A stretch of DNA of 47,341 nucleotides from a bacterium (GTDB lineage Bacteria > Patescibacteriota > Minisyncoccia > UBA6257 > GWB1-50-10). Shown piece after piece: positions 1 through 8,874 of this stretch. How positions within the stretch are numbered: position 1 is the first letter of the stretch; each line of letters begins with the position of its first letter. Below the pieces are notes generated by a model. That model had not been told where the DNA came from and made no database searches. It was given only the letters and a program-made list of their open reading frames with translations. The translations under genes were made by a program, and so were the position numbers. The stretch is from the NCBI GenBank assembly GCA_021812365.1, contig JAKANQ010000004.1, forward strand, positions 1-47,341. The letters are read 5' to 3'.

Positions 1-1704
1 AAGAAGCTTTTCCTTTTGAGCGGACTTCTGTCCGTGCTCTTCGCCTGTGGCGGCGGTGGTGGCGGTTCTACGCCCCCGCCTCCTCCTCCGGCCCCCACTC
101 CGCTCTCCGTCTCGTCCGTGAACCCCACGAACAATGCGACGAGCGTCCCCGTGACGACGAAGGTCACCTTCGTCTTCTCGGCCTCGCTCGATCCAGGAAC
201 GGTCACCGCGAGTTCTGTCACGCTTCTCGCAAACAACGTCGTCGTCCCGGCTACGGTCTCGACCTCGAATGCCACAGTCACCCTGACTCCCAGTGCTCCG
301 CTCAACTACTCGAGCGTGTACACGACGAAGGTTCTGACCTCGGTGAAGAACACGAGTGGAACCGCGCTCTCTGCGCAGTTCTCCTCCTCCTTCACCACGG
401 CTTCGTACGTCGATACCACGCCTCCGACCGTTGTTTCCGTGAATCCCACGACGAACGCCACGAACGTGCCCATCTCAACCTCGGTCTCCGTGACCTTCTC
501 TGAGCCTGTGGCAGAGAGCTCCGTGAACGCCACCTCGTGTGAGCTTCTTCTCGGTGCGGTGCAGGTCTCTGCGAGCATCTCGTTCGACACGACTGGCAAG
601 GTGGTCACCCTGACCCCTGCCTCTCCGCTTGCCTACGCGAGCACGTACTCCGTGGTCCTTACGACCTCGGTCACGGATCTCGCGGGCAATGCGCTCGCGT
701 CGCAGTTCTCGTCGTCCTTCGTGACGGCTGCTGCTCCGCCTCCTGCCTTCACGCCCTTCGGGCTCGATACGCAGTATCAGATGGATACCGTCGCGGCTGA
801 TGAGACCGGAAATGTGTTCGTGTCCGGTCACACCACTGCGACACCGACGAATGCGTTCGTCGCGAAGTTTGATTCGACCGGGAAGCTCTTGGTGTTGAAC
901 AGCAACCTAGGTCTCGCTGCGGGTTTCTACCCCTATGGGAACATCTACGTGCATGGCGGCAATGCGTATGTGCCGGTGAAGAATGATGCCCCCAATTCCA
1001 TTATGGTTGCCAAGCTGAATGCTGATACGCTGAATACTCTTGTATTCGCTTCAGTACACGATGGTTCGAAACCCTCCGTGGTTGCGGACAATTCGGGCAA
1101 TCTCTTCATCACGAGCTACGATATGACCATGAAGACGGATCTGTTTTTTGCTCCCGAGGTCAATATTTCCTACGCTGGTGGCACGTCAATCGCTCTCGCG
1201 TTCAATGGAGTCATCGTCGCGGGAAAGACCAACACCGTCACCTCCGTGACGCGGAGAGATTTGAATCTCGCCGTGACATGGAACGAGGTGTCGAGTACTT
1301 CTGGGTGCGATGTGTTCGGTACGTCTTCCTCGGCCGCCGCATCAATGTTCTACGTTTCAGGAACTACGTTCGACGCGACTGTGTCGAATGCTACCCACTA
1401 TCCCTTCGTGAAGGGGTACAAGTACCAGAACGTCGGTGGGGTGGAGACCATCTCGCTTTCGTGGAATACCGCGCTCGCCGGCACCGATATGATGAATGCC
1501 ACCGGCGGTTCGGATGGTTCGCACTACGCCGTTTGCGCGGGACCTGATGTGCTCTACAAGGTCCTTTCGGATGGCACGCTTGCGTGGACCGCGCCTCTCG
1601 CGCGTAAATCGTACGGTGTCGCCGAATACAATGGCACGGTGTTCGTTTCCGATATGACCAATGTGCTCACGGTCATGAATGGGCAGACAGGCGCGCGGCA
1701 ATAA
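1..1704 (+). CDS. Secreted lipoprotein with tandem SbsA/Big_5-like Ig domains; 5' end truncated by window edge
   Basis: Frame is open from base 1 (KKLFLLSGLLSVLFAC-GGGG, a lipobox LFAC). Two repeats of the type VxSVNPTxNATxVPxxTxVxVTFSxxL...FSSSFxT. Confidence 0.8.
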   Translation, partial: KKLFLLSGLLSVLFACGGGGGGSTPPPPPPAPTPLSVSSVNPTNNATSVPVTTKVTFVFSASLDPGTVTASSVTLLANNVVVPATVSTSNATVTLTPSAPLNYSSVYTTKVLTSVKNTSGTALSAQFSSSFTTASYVDTTPPTVVSVNPTTNATNVPISTSVSVTFSEPVAESSVNATSCELLLGAVQVSASISFDTTGKVVTLTPASPLAYASTYSVVLTTSVTDLAGNALASQFSSSFVTAAAPPPAFTPFGLDTQYQMDTVAADETGNVFVSGHTTATPTNAFVAKFDSTGKLLVLNSNLGLAAGFYPYGNIYVHGGNAYVPVKNDAPNSIMVAKLNADTLNTLVFASVHDGSKPSVVADNSGNLFITSYDMTMKTDLFFAPEVNISYAGGTSIALAFNGVIVAGKTNTVTSVTRRDLNLAVTWNEVSSTSGCDVFGTSSSAAASMFYVSGTTFDATVSNATHYPFVKGYKYQNVGGVETISLSWNTALAGTDMMNATGGSDGSHYAVCAGPDVLYKVLSDGTLAWTAPLARKSYGVAEYNGTVFVSDMTNVLTVMNGQTGARQ

Positions 1705-1721
1705 TGCGCGCTTCAACAAAT

Positions 1722-1749
1722 GCCCCCGCTCATCGCGGGGGCCTTTTTA
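1722..1749 (+). terminator. Rho-independent terminator
   Basis: gcccccgc-tcatc-gcgggggc followed by ctttttat. Confidence 0.85.
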
Positions 1750-1854
1750 TTTTCAAATTGATTGTCCAAGAACTTATTCACTGAATATATAATATTAGAA
1801 ATTATCGGTGTGGTATAATAATAATGTCGAAGTAAAAGAATTCAAACAATAACT

Positions 1855-2364
1855 ATGGAATTGAGGAAGGATCTTATAGGGCTTATGATAGGCGTCGTTG
1901 TGGTTGTGGTCGGAATCGCACTCTATGTAGGCGGTGCATTCAAAAAGAGCGTTGAAGCTCCTCTGAGTTCCGATGTAAATGCCGTGCCTCCGGTGACGGT
2001 TTCCGTGGGTTCGCTTTCGGCGAGCGACGCGGGAAAGCAAATGACTCCTCCTCAAGATACCTACAAGGATCCGAGCGGTAAGGGCCCCTCGGTTTTTTCA
2101 TATAATCTTACCGCGCAAGGCGGAGCCTATTCTCCGAATGAACTTATCGTCGCAAAAGGGGAGCGCGTGCAGATCAATTTCAAGGCCGCTGATGCGGATT
2201 ATGATTTGCAGATAGCGCCGCCAATCGGCCTCTATGTGATAGCGAAAAAGGGCGAGGTGGCTTCGTTCGGGTTTGACGCGGCTCAGGCGGGGCGATACCA
2301 ATTTGCCTGCTCAAAGATGTGTCCAAGCGGCAGTGAGATGAAAGGGGCAATCGTTATTAAATAA
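1855..2364 (+). CDS. Membrane-anchored cupredoxin-like (COX2-type fold) protein, degenerate CuA motif
   Basis: N-terminal TM; YSPNELIVAKGERVQINFKAAD...GRYQFACSKMCPSGSEMKG resembles a COX2/CuA C-x3-C loop. Confidence 0.7.
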   Translation: MELRKDLIGLMIGVVVVVVGIALYVGGAFKKSVEAPLSSDVNAVPPVTVSVGSLSASDAGKQMTPPQDTYKDPSGKGPSVFSYNLTAQGGAYSPNELIVAKGERVQINFKAADADYDLQIAPPIGLYVIAKKGEVASFGFDAAQAGRYQFACSKMCPSGSEMKGAIVIK

Positions 2365-2365
2365 T

Positions 2366-3721
2366 ATGAATAACAAAAAAAATCTTTTAAGAATAGGGAT
2401 TGCAATGGGGGTGTTTGTGTTTTTGCTTGTGGGACTTTCTTTTCCGAAGCATGCAAAGGCAATATGTGCGGGTCCTGATCCTTGCGGTAGTGGAACGACG
2501 CCGACAGCTGCACCTACATTAAATGTTGTGCAGGCTCTAGGTGGCTCTTCGGTTTATTTTTCTTGGACGAATAATGATGGCGGAGCGGGTACTTATTATA
2601 TCTATCAATCTACTGATAATGTCACATTTTCTGTGGTGGCATCAACCACCGCTCTTTCTTTTAATCTTCTTCACGTATACCCAGGTTTCCTTCCTGCAAG
2701 TTGTGTTGGTGGATCCAGCTATAAGTATTATTACTACATAAAAGAGGCGGTGTCGGGGCAGCTTGTTTCTCCCGCTTCAGCTACAGCTTCCCCCATTTTT
2801 ATGTGCCCACCTACAATACAATCGGTATCAACCGTTTCACAAACACAACTTACTGTGTCTTGGACTGATAACGCAGATGATGAGGCCGGGTTTTATGTGT
2901 ATAGAGATGGGCTTCTTGTTGCGTCAAGTCAGCCGGGTACCGGTACTGGTTCAACACTTGCGTTTGGAGAAGCAGCATTTACCTGTGGTACAAAACATAC
3001 ATATTATGTGAAAGCTTATAATGGCGCAAATATTTCCGATAATAGTGCCACTCTGACTGGCGTGACTGCGCCATGTGCACCGACTTCTGGATCAATTAGT
3101 GTTGTATCACCAACTCAAATTACTGTATCATGGACTTTAAATGGAACATGGGTTGATGCATATCAGATATATAGGGGCTCATATCTTGCTGCCAGTCAGA
3201 CTTTGAATGCTAACTCAACTGGGGTTTCTCTTCAGGATTCCGGATTGCAGTGTGGAACTACATACTCATATTTGTTGAGATTGTGGGGCGGTGGGGCTTC
3301 TACAAATTCGGCGACAATAACAGGCACAACACCTTCCTGCGTCTCCGCTCCCGCGCCGGTAGCGTCTGCGCTCGCAACTCCGGTTTCTGGAAGTCCATCA
3401 ATCAATTCAAGCTGGGCAGGAACATTTGATGGGGTGCGTGTCTATTTGAAAGGACCAACCGGATATTCATTAGCAGGAGATTTCGCTTCGGCAATTAAAG
3501 CAACCTCATTTGCGGGATTAAAATGTCCATATCCTTATACTGCATATTATTTGGCGTATAATAATGACCCTTCTGTTTCCGGCACTGATGCATCGTGCTC
3601 AAGTGCGCTGAGTAATATGGGTATAAGCGGACCCGCGGCACCTACAGGAGCGAAATGTGCCACTGCCATCTCAGCATCCGTCGATATGCGGTTCTGTACC
3701 CAACAATTCCTTGGTAACTAA
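2366..3721 (+). CDS. Secreted fibronectin type III-like repeat protein
   Basis: Signal/TM segment then repeats such as TQLTVSWTDNADDEAGFYVYRDG...CGTKHTYYVKAYNGANISDNSATLTGVT; C-terminus RFCTQQFLGN. Confidence 0.7.
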   Translation: MNNKKNLLRIGIAMGVFVFLLVGLSFPKHAKAICAGPDPCGSGTTPTAAPTLNVVQALGGSSVYFSWTNNDGGAGTYYIYQSTDNVTFSVVASTTALSFNLLHVYPGFLPASCVGGSSYKYYYYIKEAVSGQLVSPASATASPIFMCPPTIQSVSTVSQTQLTVSWTDNADDEAGFYVYRDGLLVASSQPGTGTGSTLAFGEAAFTCGTKHTYYVKAYNGANISDNSATLTGVTAPCAPTSGSISVVSPTQITVSWTLNGTWVDAYQIYRGSYLAASQTLNANSTGVSLQDSGLQCGTTYSYLLRLWGGGASTNSATITGTTPSCVSAPAPVASALATPVSGSPSINSSWAGTFDGVRVYLKGPTGYSLAGDFASAIKATSFAGLKCPYPYTAYYLAYNNDPSVSGTDASCSSALSNMGISGPAAPTGAKCATAISASVDMRFCTQQFLGN

Positions 3722-3731
3722 ATTAATAACC

Positions 3732-4220
3732 ATGAATAATACAAATAAAATTATCATATCGGTTATGGTTGCTGGAATTATCGGCGCGGCATACTACTTC
3801 TATAAACCAGAGCAGCAGATAAGCGTGGGAAATGGCGCAGCCACTTCTACCGCTCAATCGCCCTATGAACAGCAGGTTTCCGCATTAGCCGGCGCGCCGC
3901 TTACCAAGGCGCAAAAAGAGGAGGCGCTCACCGCAAGCGGACCGGAAAAATTAAAGATATTTGATGTTGCGATAGCAACTGATTCAATCAATCCAAACGC
4001 GATAGTGGTGGAAAAAGGTGATTTGATTCAATTAAATGTGCGTTCTGATAGAGATGTGAAGTTTGAATCGAAGGACCTGCAATTCACCTCAACTATCAAA
4101 GGAGGGGAGCCATATGGAGTGAGTATTCCCGTGGCTAACGTGGGAACATACACGTTCTATTGTCAGGACGGAAACTCGAAGACTATTTTTGGTCACATTG
4201 TAGTGATGCCGCGGGGATGA
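3732..4220 (+). CDS. Membrane-anchored cupredoxin-like protein (paralog 2)
   Basis: Start placed at ATG 3732 (MNNTNKIIISVMVAG). Domain FDVAIATDSINPNAIVVEKGDLIQLNV...GTYTFYCQDGNSKTIFGHIVV. Confidence 0.65.
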   Translation: MNNTNKIIISVMVAGIIGAAYYFYKPEQQISVGNGAATSTAQSPYEQQVSALAGAPLTKAQKEEALTASGPEKLKIFDVAIATDSINPNAIVVEKGDLIQLNVRSDRDVKFESKDLQFTSTIKGGEPYGVSIPVANVGTYTFYCQDGNSKTIFGHIVVMPRG

Positions 4221-5281
4221 ACAACAAACATCTTTTAAGAATCGTATTTGGAATTGGCGTAGTTGTGCTTCTCTTTGTGGCATTCTCAGTTTCACATCAT
4301 GTGAACGCAGTTTGCTCTCCATATCCCGATTGTCTTGGCGGTGGTGCGTTTCCAACCTCCGCGCCCACATTAAATATTGTACAGTGGATGGGTGGTTCGC
4401 AGATAAATTCATCTTGGACGGATAATGACCCCCCAGGAACCTTTTTCATCTATCGTTCGACTGATAATGTAAATTTTTCACTCATCACAACAACGACCGC
4501 AACTTCTTATTCTGATTATGGCGCCACTCCTTGCGGCGATACCTTTTATTATGGAGTTAAATCGATCGGTTCGGGCACGCTTTCCGCGATGTCCAACGTA
4601 TTATCGGCCACTACCGTATGTGCGCCCGCCGCGCCTACATTGAACTCGGTGACTGCGGTCTCACAGACGCAGATAAATGTGACATTTACCGATAACTCAA
4701 CGAATGAATTTGGATTCTATGTGTTTGAAAACGGGAATTATGTTACGAATCTTGTAAGCACCGCGGGAACGGGAACGGTCACCACATGGTCCGCGGCGGG
4801 ACTTACGTGCGGCACAACATATTCATTTTATATACAGGCGGAGAATACGGGAGGCCTCAGCAATTCGGCGACGATGAGTGCGACCACAAACGCGTGCATT
4901 TCTGCGCCCTCAGCCGTGTCATCGATTTTGGTGTCGCCTGTTGCGGGGAATCCGACGATAAATACGACATGGACGAGTGTCTCTGATGGTGTGCGACTTT
5001 ATGCGAAAGGATCTTCGGGATATTCGCTTGTGGGAGATTTTTCTTCCTCAATAAATAAGGACTCAATGGTCAATATGCAGTGCCCGTTTCCCTATACTCT
5101 TGGATATATCGCATATAACAATGATCCTTCAATTGCTGGCATCACTGACTCATCGTGTACGAACGCATTCAATACCGCGGGTATCGTGGGGCCCGTGGTT
5201 CCCACAGGGGTACGATGTTCTTCGGCGACGCTTAGTCCCGCGCCGCTTCGTTTTTGCACTCAACAATTTTTAGGTAATTGA
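4217..5281 (+). CDS. Secreted fibronectin type III-like repeat protein (paralog of 2366..3721)
   Basis: ATGA overlap with the upstream stop. TQINVTFTDNSTNEFGFYVFENG...CGTTYSFYIQAENTGGLSNSATMSATT; C-terminus LRFCTQQFLGN. Confidence 0.7.
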   Translation: MNNKHLLRIVFGIGVVVLLFVAFSVSHHVNAVCSPYPDCLGGGAFPTSAPTLNIVQWMGGSQINSSWTDNDPPGTFFIYRSTDNVNFSLITTTTATSYSDYGATPCGDTFYYGVKSIGSGTLSAMSNVLSATTVCAPAAPTLNSVTAVSQTQINVTFTDNSTNEFGFYVFENGNYVTNLVSTAGTGTVTTWSAAGLTCGTTYSFYIQAENTGGLSNSATMSATTNACISAPSAVSSILVSPVAGNPTINTTWTSVSDGVRLYAKGSSGYSLVGDFSSSINKDSMVNMQCPFPYTLGYIAYNNDPSIAGITDSSCTNAFNTAGIVGPVVPTGVRCSSATLSPAPLRFCTQQFLGN

Positions 5282-5294
5282 TTACTATATAACT

Positions 5295-6251
5295 ATGGAA
5301 ACTTTTATGAGGGGGGTTGCAACGTTTTTAGTCACAGCCGTTCTTGGGGTGGTCCACTTTTTCTACAAGCCTCCCGCACCAGTTGTCTTGCAAAATGGGA
5401 CCGCGCCTATTCCTGCCACAAGTACATTTCCCGAAACCTCATCCGCAGGGAGCGCATCCGTTGCGACCGCAACAAAAAACGAAGCTGGCCCATCTGTAAT
5501 ATCCAATAACATTCCTGTGAATATTCAACCAGCACAGGCCCCCACATCTTCCAAGGTAGGATTGCTTCCTCCCGCTGCTCCTACCGGTGTCCAACTACGG
5601 ACCCCCACATCTTCCATGGCAGAAACGCTTCCCTCCACTATTCCCACTGGAATTCCATCGAGTAGTCCCACTATCTCTTCGCCCATTCAGCCGATTTCCT
5701 ATCCCGCAAGCAGCACAAACCCACTTGATGTCATTGGAAGTTTCTTATTTCCAAATACGACCACACTCGTTCCCACAAGCACCAGTGTTTCTGCTCCCAC
5801 GGCAGTGATTCCTCCTCCTCCGATGCCTGCTTCTACGGGGTCCGCACAGCCGGCTCAAACGAGCAGTGTTTCAACCGTGAGCACTTCAACAGTGCTTGAT
5901 TCGCAGATTGCGGCGCTTTCTGGATTGCCTCTTTCGACGCCGCAAAAACAGGAACCGCTTAATACCACGGGACCCGAGATGTACAAAGTATTTGATTTTG
6001 CGGTATCGGCAAATTCATTCACTCCCAACGCTATCATCGTGCTGCAGGGTGATTTGGCTCAGCTTAATGTCACCTCAAGTATCAATACCACGCTTGAATC
6101 GAAGGACCTTCAATTCAGCGTGCCTGTCACGACAGGAGGTACGTCGGCGGTGAGTATTCCTGCCACAGACGTGGGAACCTTCGTGTTCTATGCCACCGGT
6201 TCAAATTCTCAGCCCATCTTCGGATATTTCGTGGTGCGTTCGCGTACATAA
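5295..6251 (+). CDS. Membrane-anchored cupredoxin-like protein with long Ser/Thr/Pro linker (paralog 3)
   Basis: FDFAVSANSFTPNAIIVLQGDLAQLNVTSS...ESKDLQFS...GTFVFYATGSNSQPIFGYFVV aligns by eye with 3732..4220. Confidence 0.65.
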   Translation: METFMRGVATFLVTAVLGVVHFFYKPPAPVVLQNGTAPIPATSTFPETSSAGSASVATATKNEAGPSVISNNIPVNIQPAQAPTSSKVGLLPPAAPTGVQLRTPTSSMAETLPSTIPTGIPSSSPTISSPIQPISYPASSTNPLDVIGSFLFPNTTTLVPTSTSVSAPTAVIPPPPMPASTGSAQPAQTSSVSTVSTSTVLDSQIAALSGLPLSTPQKQEPLNTTGPEMYKVFDFAVSANSFTPNAIIVLQGDLAQLNVTSSINTTLESKDLQFSVPVTTGGTSAVSIPATDVGTFVFYATGSNSQPIFGYFVVRSRT

Positions 6252-6296
6252 TAAGGATGTAAAGTATAACGAACGGCGTTTGCAATTGAATGAACG

Positions 6297-7463
6297 ATGA
6301 AAATTGTTGCATCTTTTTTGGTTGTGGGGGCAATCAGCGGTCTTATGATATATGCAAGCGGCGGATTCAATGCATTCGTTGAAAATCTGCTTTCTACGCG
6401 CAGTCCGTTCTCCTCAGCTGAGGAAATCAACCTTGATTCGCGTGGAAACAATATTGCTGAAATTAAAGGCTCGCTCGCAGTGAATATGAAGAAGAGCTCC
6501 GAGAAAAAAGACGCAGTACTTCTCAAACAATGTAGTGCAATACCGGGTGTGGCGGAGGCGGGTGATGTGCTCCTTAACGAAGTTGCGTGGATGGGAAGCA
6601 GGGGAGATTCAAAGCGGGAGTGGATAGAGTTGAAAAATAGTTCGTCATCGGCCATTTCTCTGGCGGGTTGGGAATTATTGGATAAAAGCGGAAAGATTGA
6701 TGTGCGTTTCGGTAAGGGCGACGTCATTCCTTCCAACGGTTTTCATATCGTTTCTCGTGGAAGTGATTTTGCGGGCACGATAAATAATAGCGATGAGGCG
6801 CTCTATCTTTTTGATGCCAATTGCGGATTGCGAGATATGGTCGTTGCAAATTCAAAATGGCCCGCGGGGGATGCGAAACAATGGATGACCGCGGAGCGAA
6901 ACTCCGATCTTGGCTGGAACACATCCCAATCGGCCGGAGGCACCCCGGGAAGAGAAAATAGCGCTACGGTGAACACATTCAATAAGAATACTAACGCTGT
7001 GGCCACCAAGCCAGTTGAATCTGCTCCTTCGGCAATTCGTATAAGCGAGGTGATGGCGGGAGGAAAAAATGATTCCGATTTTGAGTTTGTGGAGCTTTAC
7101 AACACATCCGATTCTTCCGTTTTGCTCACAGGAGTATCGCTCAAAAAGAGGAGTTCGGGGGGTACAGAGTCCACGCTTGTTTCGGAAAGCAGATTGAATG
7201 GAAAGACGCTTCCCGCACATTCCTATTTGCTGCTTGCGAATGAGAAAGGGTATACGGGAAGCGCACATGCAGACGTGGTATGGCCCTCATCTTACTCATT
7301 ATCGGAAAATAACAACGGTATTGTGGTGTATGATGCACACAATGTTGCGATTGACTCGGTACGTTGGGAGAGCATTCCCGAGGGTTCGAGCATGACTCGT
7401 GACGGGTGGGAGAACGGTTCATTCCATACCAATGCACTGCCCACTCCACAAAACTCCCACTAG
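6297..7463 (+). CDS. Lamin-tail domain (LTD) protein, two LTD-like repeats
   Basis: VLLNEVAWMGSRGDSKREWIELKNSSSSAISLAGWELLDKSGK and IRISEVMAGGKNDSDFEFVELYNTSDSSVLLTGVSLKK. Confidence 0.75.
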   Translation: MKIVASFLVVGAISGLMIYASGGFNAFVENLLSTRSPFSSAEEINLDSRGNNIAEIKGSLAVNMKKSSEKKDAVLLKQCSAIPGVAEAGDVLLNEVAWMGSRGDSKREWIELKNSSSSAISLAGWELLDKSGKIDVRFGKGDVIPSNGFHIVSRGSDFAGTINNSDEALYLFDANCGLRDMVVANSKWPAGDAKQWMTAERNSDLGWNTSQSAGGTPGRENSATVNTFNKNTNAVATKPVESAPSAIRISEVMAGGKNDSDFEFVELYNTSDSSVLLTGVSLKKRSSGGTESTLVSESRLNGKTLPAHSYLLLANEKGYTGSAHADVVWPSSYSLSENNNGIVVYDAHNVAIDSVRWESIPEGSSMTRDGWENGSFHTNALPTPQNSH

Positions 7464-7563
7464 TCTCGCATTCCAAATCTTTTCTTGTTCCCAAAATTCT
7501 CACTAATCTCACCGCGAAACTAAAAGAAATAATAAGAAGCACTCAAACCTTCCAAAAAAGCCA

Positions 7564-7610
7564 ACGATTGGTAAATATATATACAATACATACATATATT
7601 TACCAATCGT
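7564..7610. repeat. Perfect inverted repeat, 17-bp arms (left hairpin flanking 7633..8364)
   Basis: acgattggtaaatatat - 13 nt - atatatttaccaatcgt. Confidence 0.9.
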
Positions 7611-7632
7611 GTGATATACTGATAATAAATAT

Positions 7633-8364
7633 ATGGGCGGACCTCTACTTCATGATAAAAATAAAATAAGAAAACGTGCAGAGGAGAAAAGGGAACGAGA
7701 AAGACGTACGCATGCAGAAAGTCGATTAAAAGATAGGAAGTCACGAAGATCTTCTGTGGCGGGGCGCATTCCCGAAGACTTTTTACGTAGGTTATATGTT
7801 GTGGAAAAAAAATCAATGAGGGAGATTGCTGAAGTGTGTTCGTGCTCAATACATAAGGTAGCGTATTGGATTGTTGCATACTCGATTCCGGTGAGAAATC
7901 AAGGCGATGCAGTCTATGAAGCAAAACATAAACACGGTATTTCCCTTTCTTTTGATGAAAAACATATAGAAATTAAAAGTCCTATTTTTTTATATGGAAT
8001 TGGTCTCGGAATGTATTGGGGAGCGGGATTGCGAAGCGGTAACGCTATTCGCATTGGAAGCACTAATCCAGAATTTATAAAAAAATTTATTAATTTTCTT
8101 CACTCTGTCTACGGAGTGCCGCCGAACCTTTTGCATTTTGGTCTTACAATTTCTAAGGATATAAGTGTGGACAATGCTATTTCTTTTTGGGCAAACGCTT
8201 TTTCCGTATCCGCAACGCAATTTCAAAAGCCGATTATTGTGAATTCACACAAAAAAACAGGACAGAAAAAAGAATGGAAGTACGGATTTGTTACGTTATA
8301 TTTTTTTAATTCAAAATTAAAAAAAAGATTAATGAGTGATATTAAGCAATATGAATTATCATAG
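7633..8364 (+). CDS. Basic N-terminus plus HTH plus degenerate LAGLIDADG-like domain protein
   Basis: RLYVVEKKSMREIAEVCSCSIHKVAYWIVAYSIPVR (HTH-like) followed by GIGLGMYWGAGLRSGNAIRIGSTNPEFIKKFINFLHSVYGV (LAGLIDADG-like pattern). Confidence 0.5.
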   Translation: MGGPLLHDKNKIRKRAEEKRERERRTHAESRLKDRKSRRSSVAGRIPEDFLRRLYVVEKKSMREIAEVCSCSIHKVAYWIVAYSIPVRNQGDAVYEAKHKHGISLSFDEKHIEIKSPIFLYGIGLGMYWGAGLRSGNAIRIGSTNPEFIKKFINFLHSVYGVPPNLLHFGLTISKDISVDNAISFWANAFSVSATQFQKPIIVNSHKKTGQKKEWKYGFVTLYFFNSKLKKRLMSDIKQYELS

Positions 8365-8365
8365 T

Positions 8366-8406
8366 ATTGGTAAATATATATACAATTTGGATGTATATTT
8401 ACCAAT
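8366..8406. repeat. Inverted repeat, 13-bp perfect arms (right hairpin flanking 7633..8364)
   Basis: attggtaaatata...tatatttaccaat; shares attggtaaatatatatacaat with the left copy. Confidence 0.9.
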
Positions 8407-8424
8407 GATATGATTGGATTATGT

Positions 8425-8470
8425 GGGGTGGGAGTAGGGTGGGAGTAGGGTGGGAGTAGGGTGGGAGTGG
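8425..8470 (+). repeat. G-rich tandem repeat, about 4 x 11 bp (gggtgggagta)
   Basis: ggggtgggagtagggtgggagtagggtgggagtagggtgggagtgg. Confidence 0.9.
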
Positions 8471-8515
8471 TGTGGTGGGTTTGCGGAGGGGTAGGAGATT
8501 GGGTAAACTTAATCA

Positions 8516-8863
8516 ATGATTTCAATTGAAGATTTTGCAAAGATTGAATTAAGAGTTGCAAAGATACTTTCCGCGGAGCGAGTGGATGGTTCTGAAAAAC
8601 TGATGAAACTTGAGGTGGACGCGGGCGATACGGATGAGGCGGGAACTCCGCTTCGACGACAGGTGCTTGCGGGCATTACAAAGGCCTATGAACCGGAGGC
8701 ACTTCTTAATAAGGCCGTTGTCATCGTGGCAAATTTGGAACCAAGGAAATTGATGGGTATGGAAAGCAATGGAATGCTTTTGGCGGCGACCGATTCCTCG
8801 ACGGGAGTATTGGCGCTTCTTACGCCTGACCTCGATGTGGCCCCCGGAAGTAAAATTCGTTAA
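8516..8863 (+). CDS. tRNA-binding (OB-fold) domain protein, methionyl-tRNA synthetase beta-subunit/MetG C-terminal type
   Basis: ISIEDFAKIELRVAKILSAERVDGSEKLMKLEVDAGD...VVIVANLEPRKLMGMESNGMLLAA. Confidence 0.9.
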   Translation: MISIEDFAKIELRVAKILSAERVDGSEKLMKLEVDAGDTDEAGTPLRRQVLAGITKAYEPEALLNKAVVIVANLEPRKLMGMESNGMLLAATDSSTGVLALLTPDLDVAPGSKIR

Positions 8864-8874
8864 TCATATTGCGC

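Noticed and set aside
475-831. Minus-strand ORFs within the Ig-like lipoprotein gene
   Set aside because: Arg/His/Glu-rich antisense artefacts of a GC-rich coding region.
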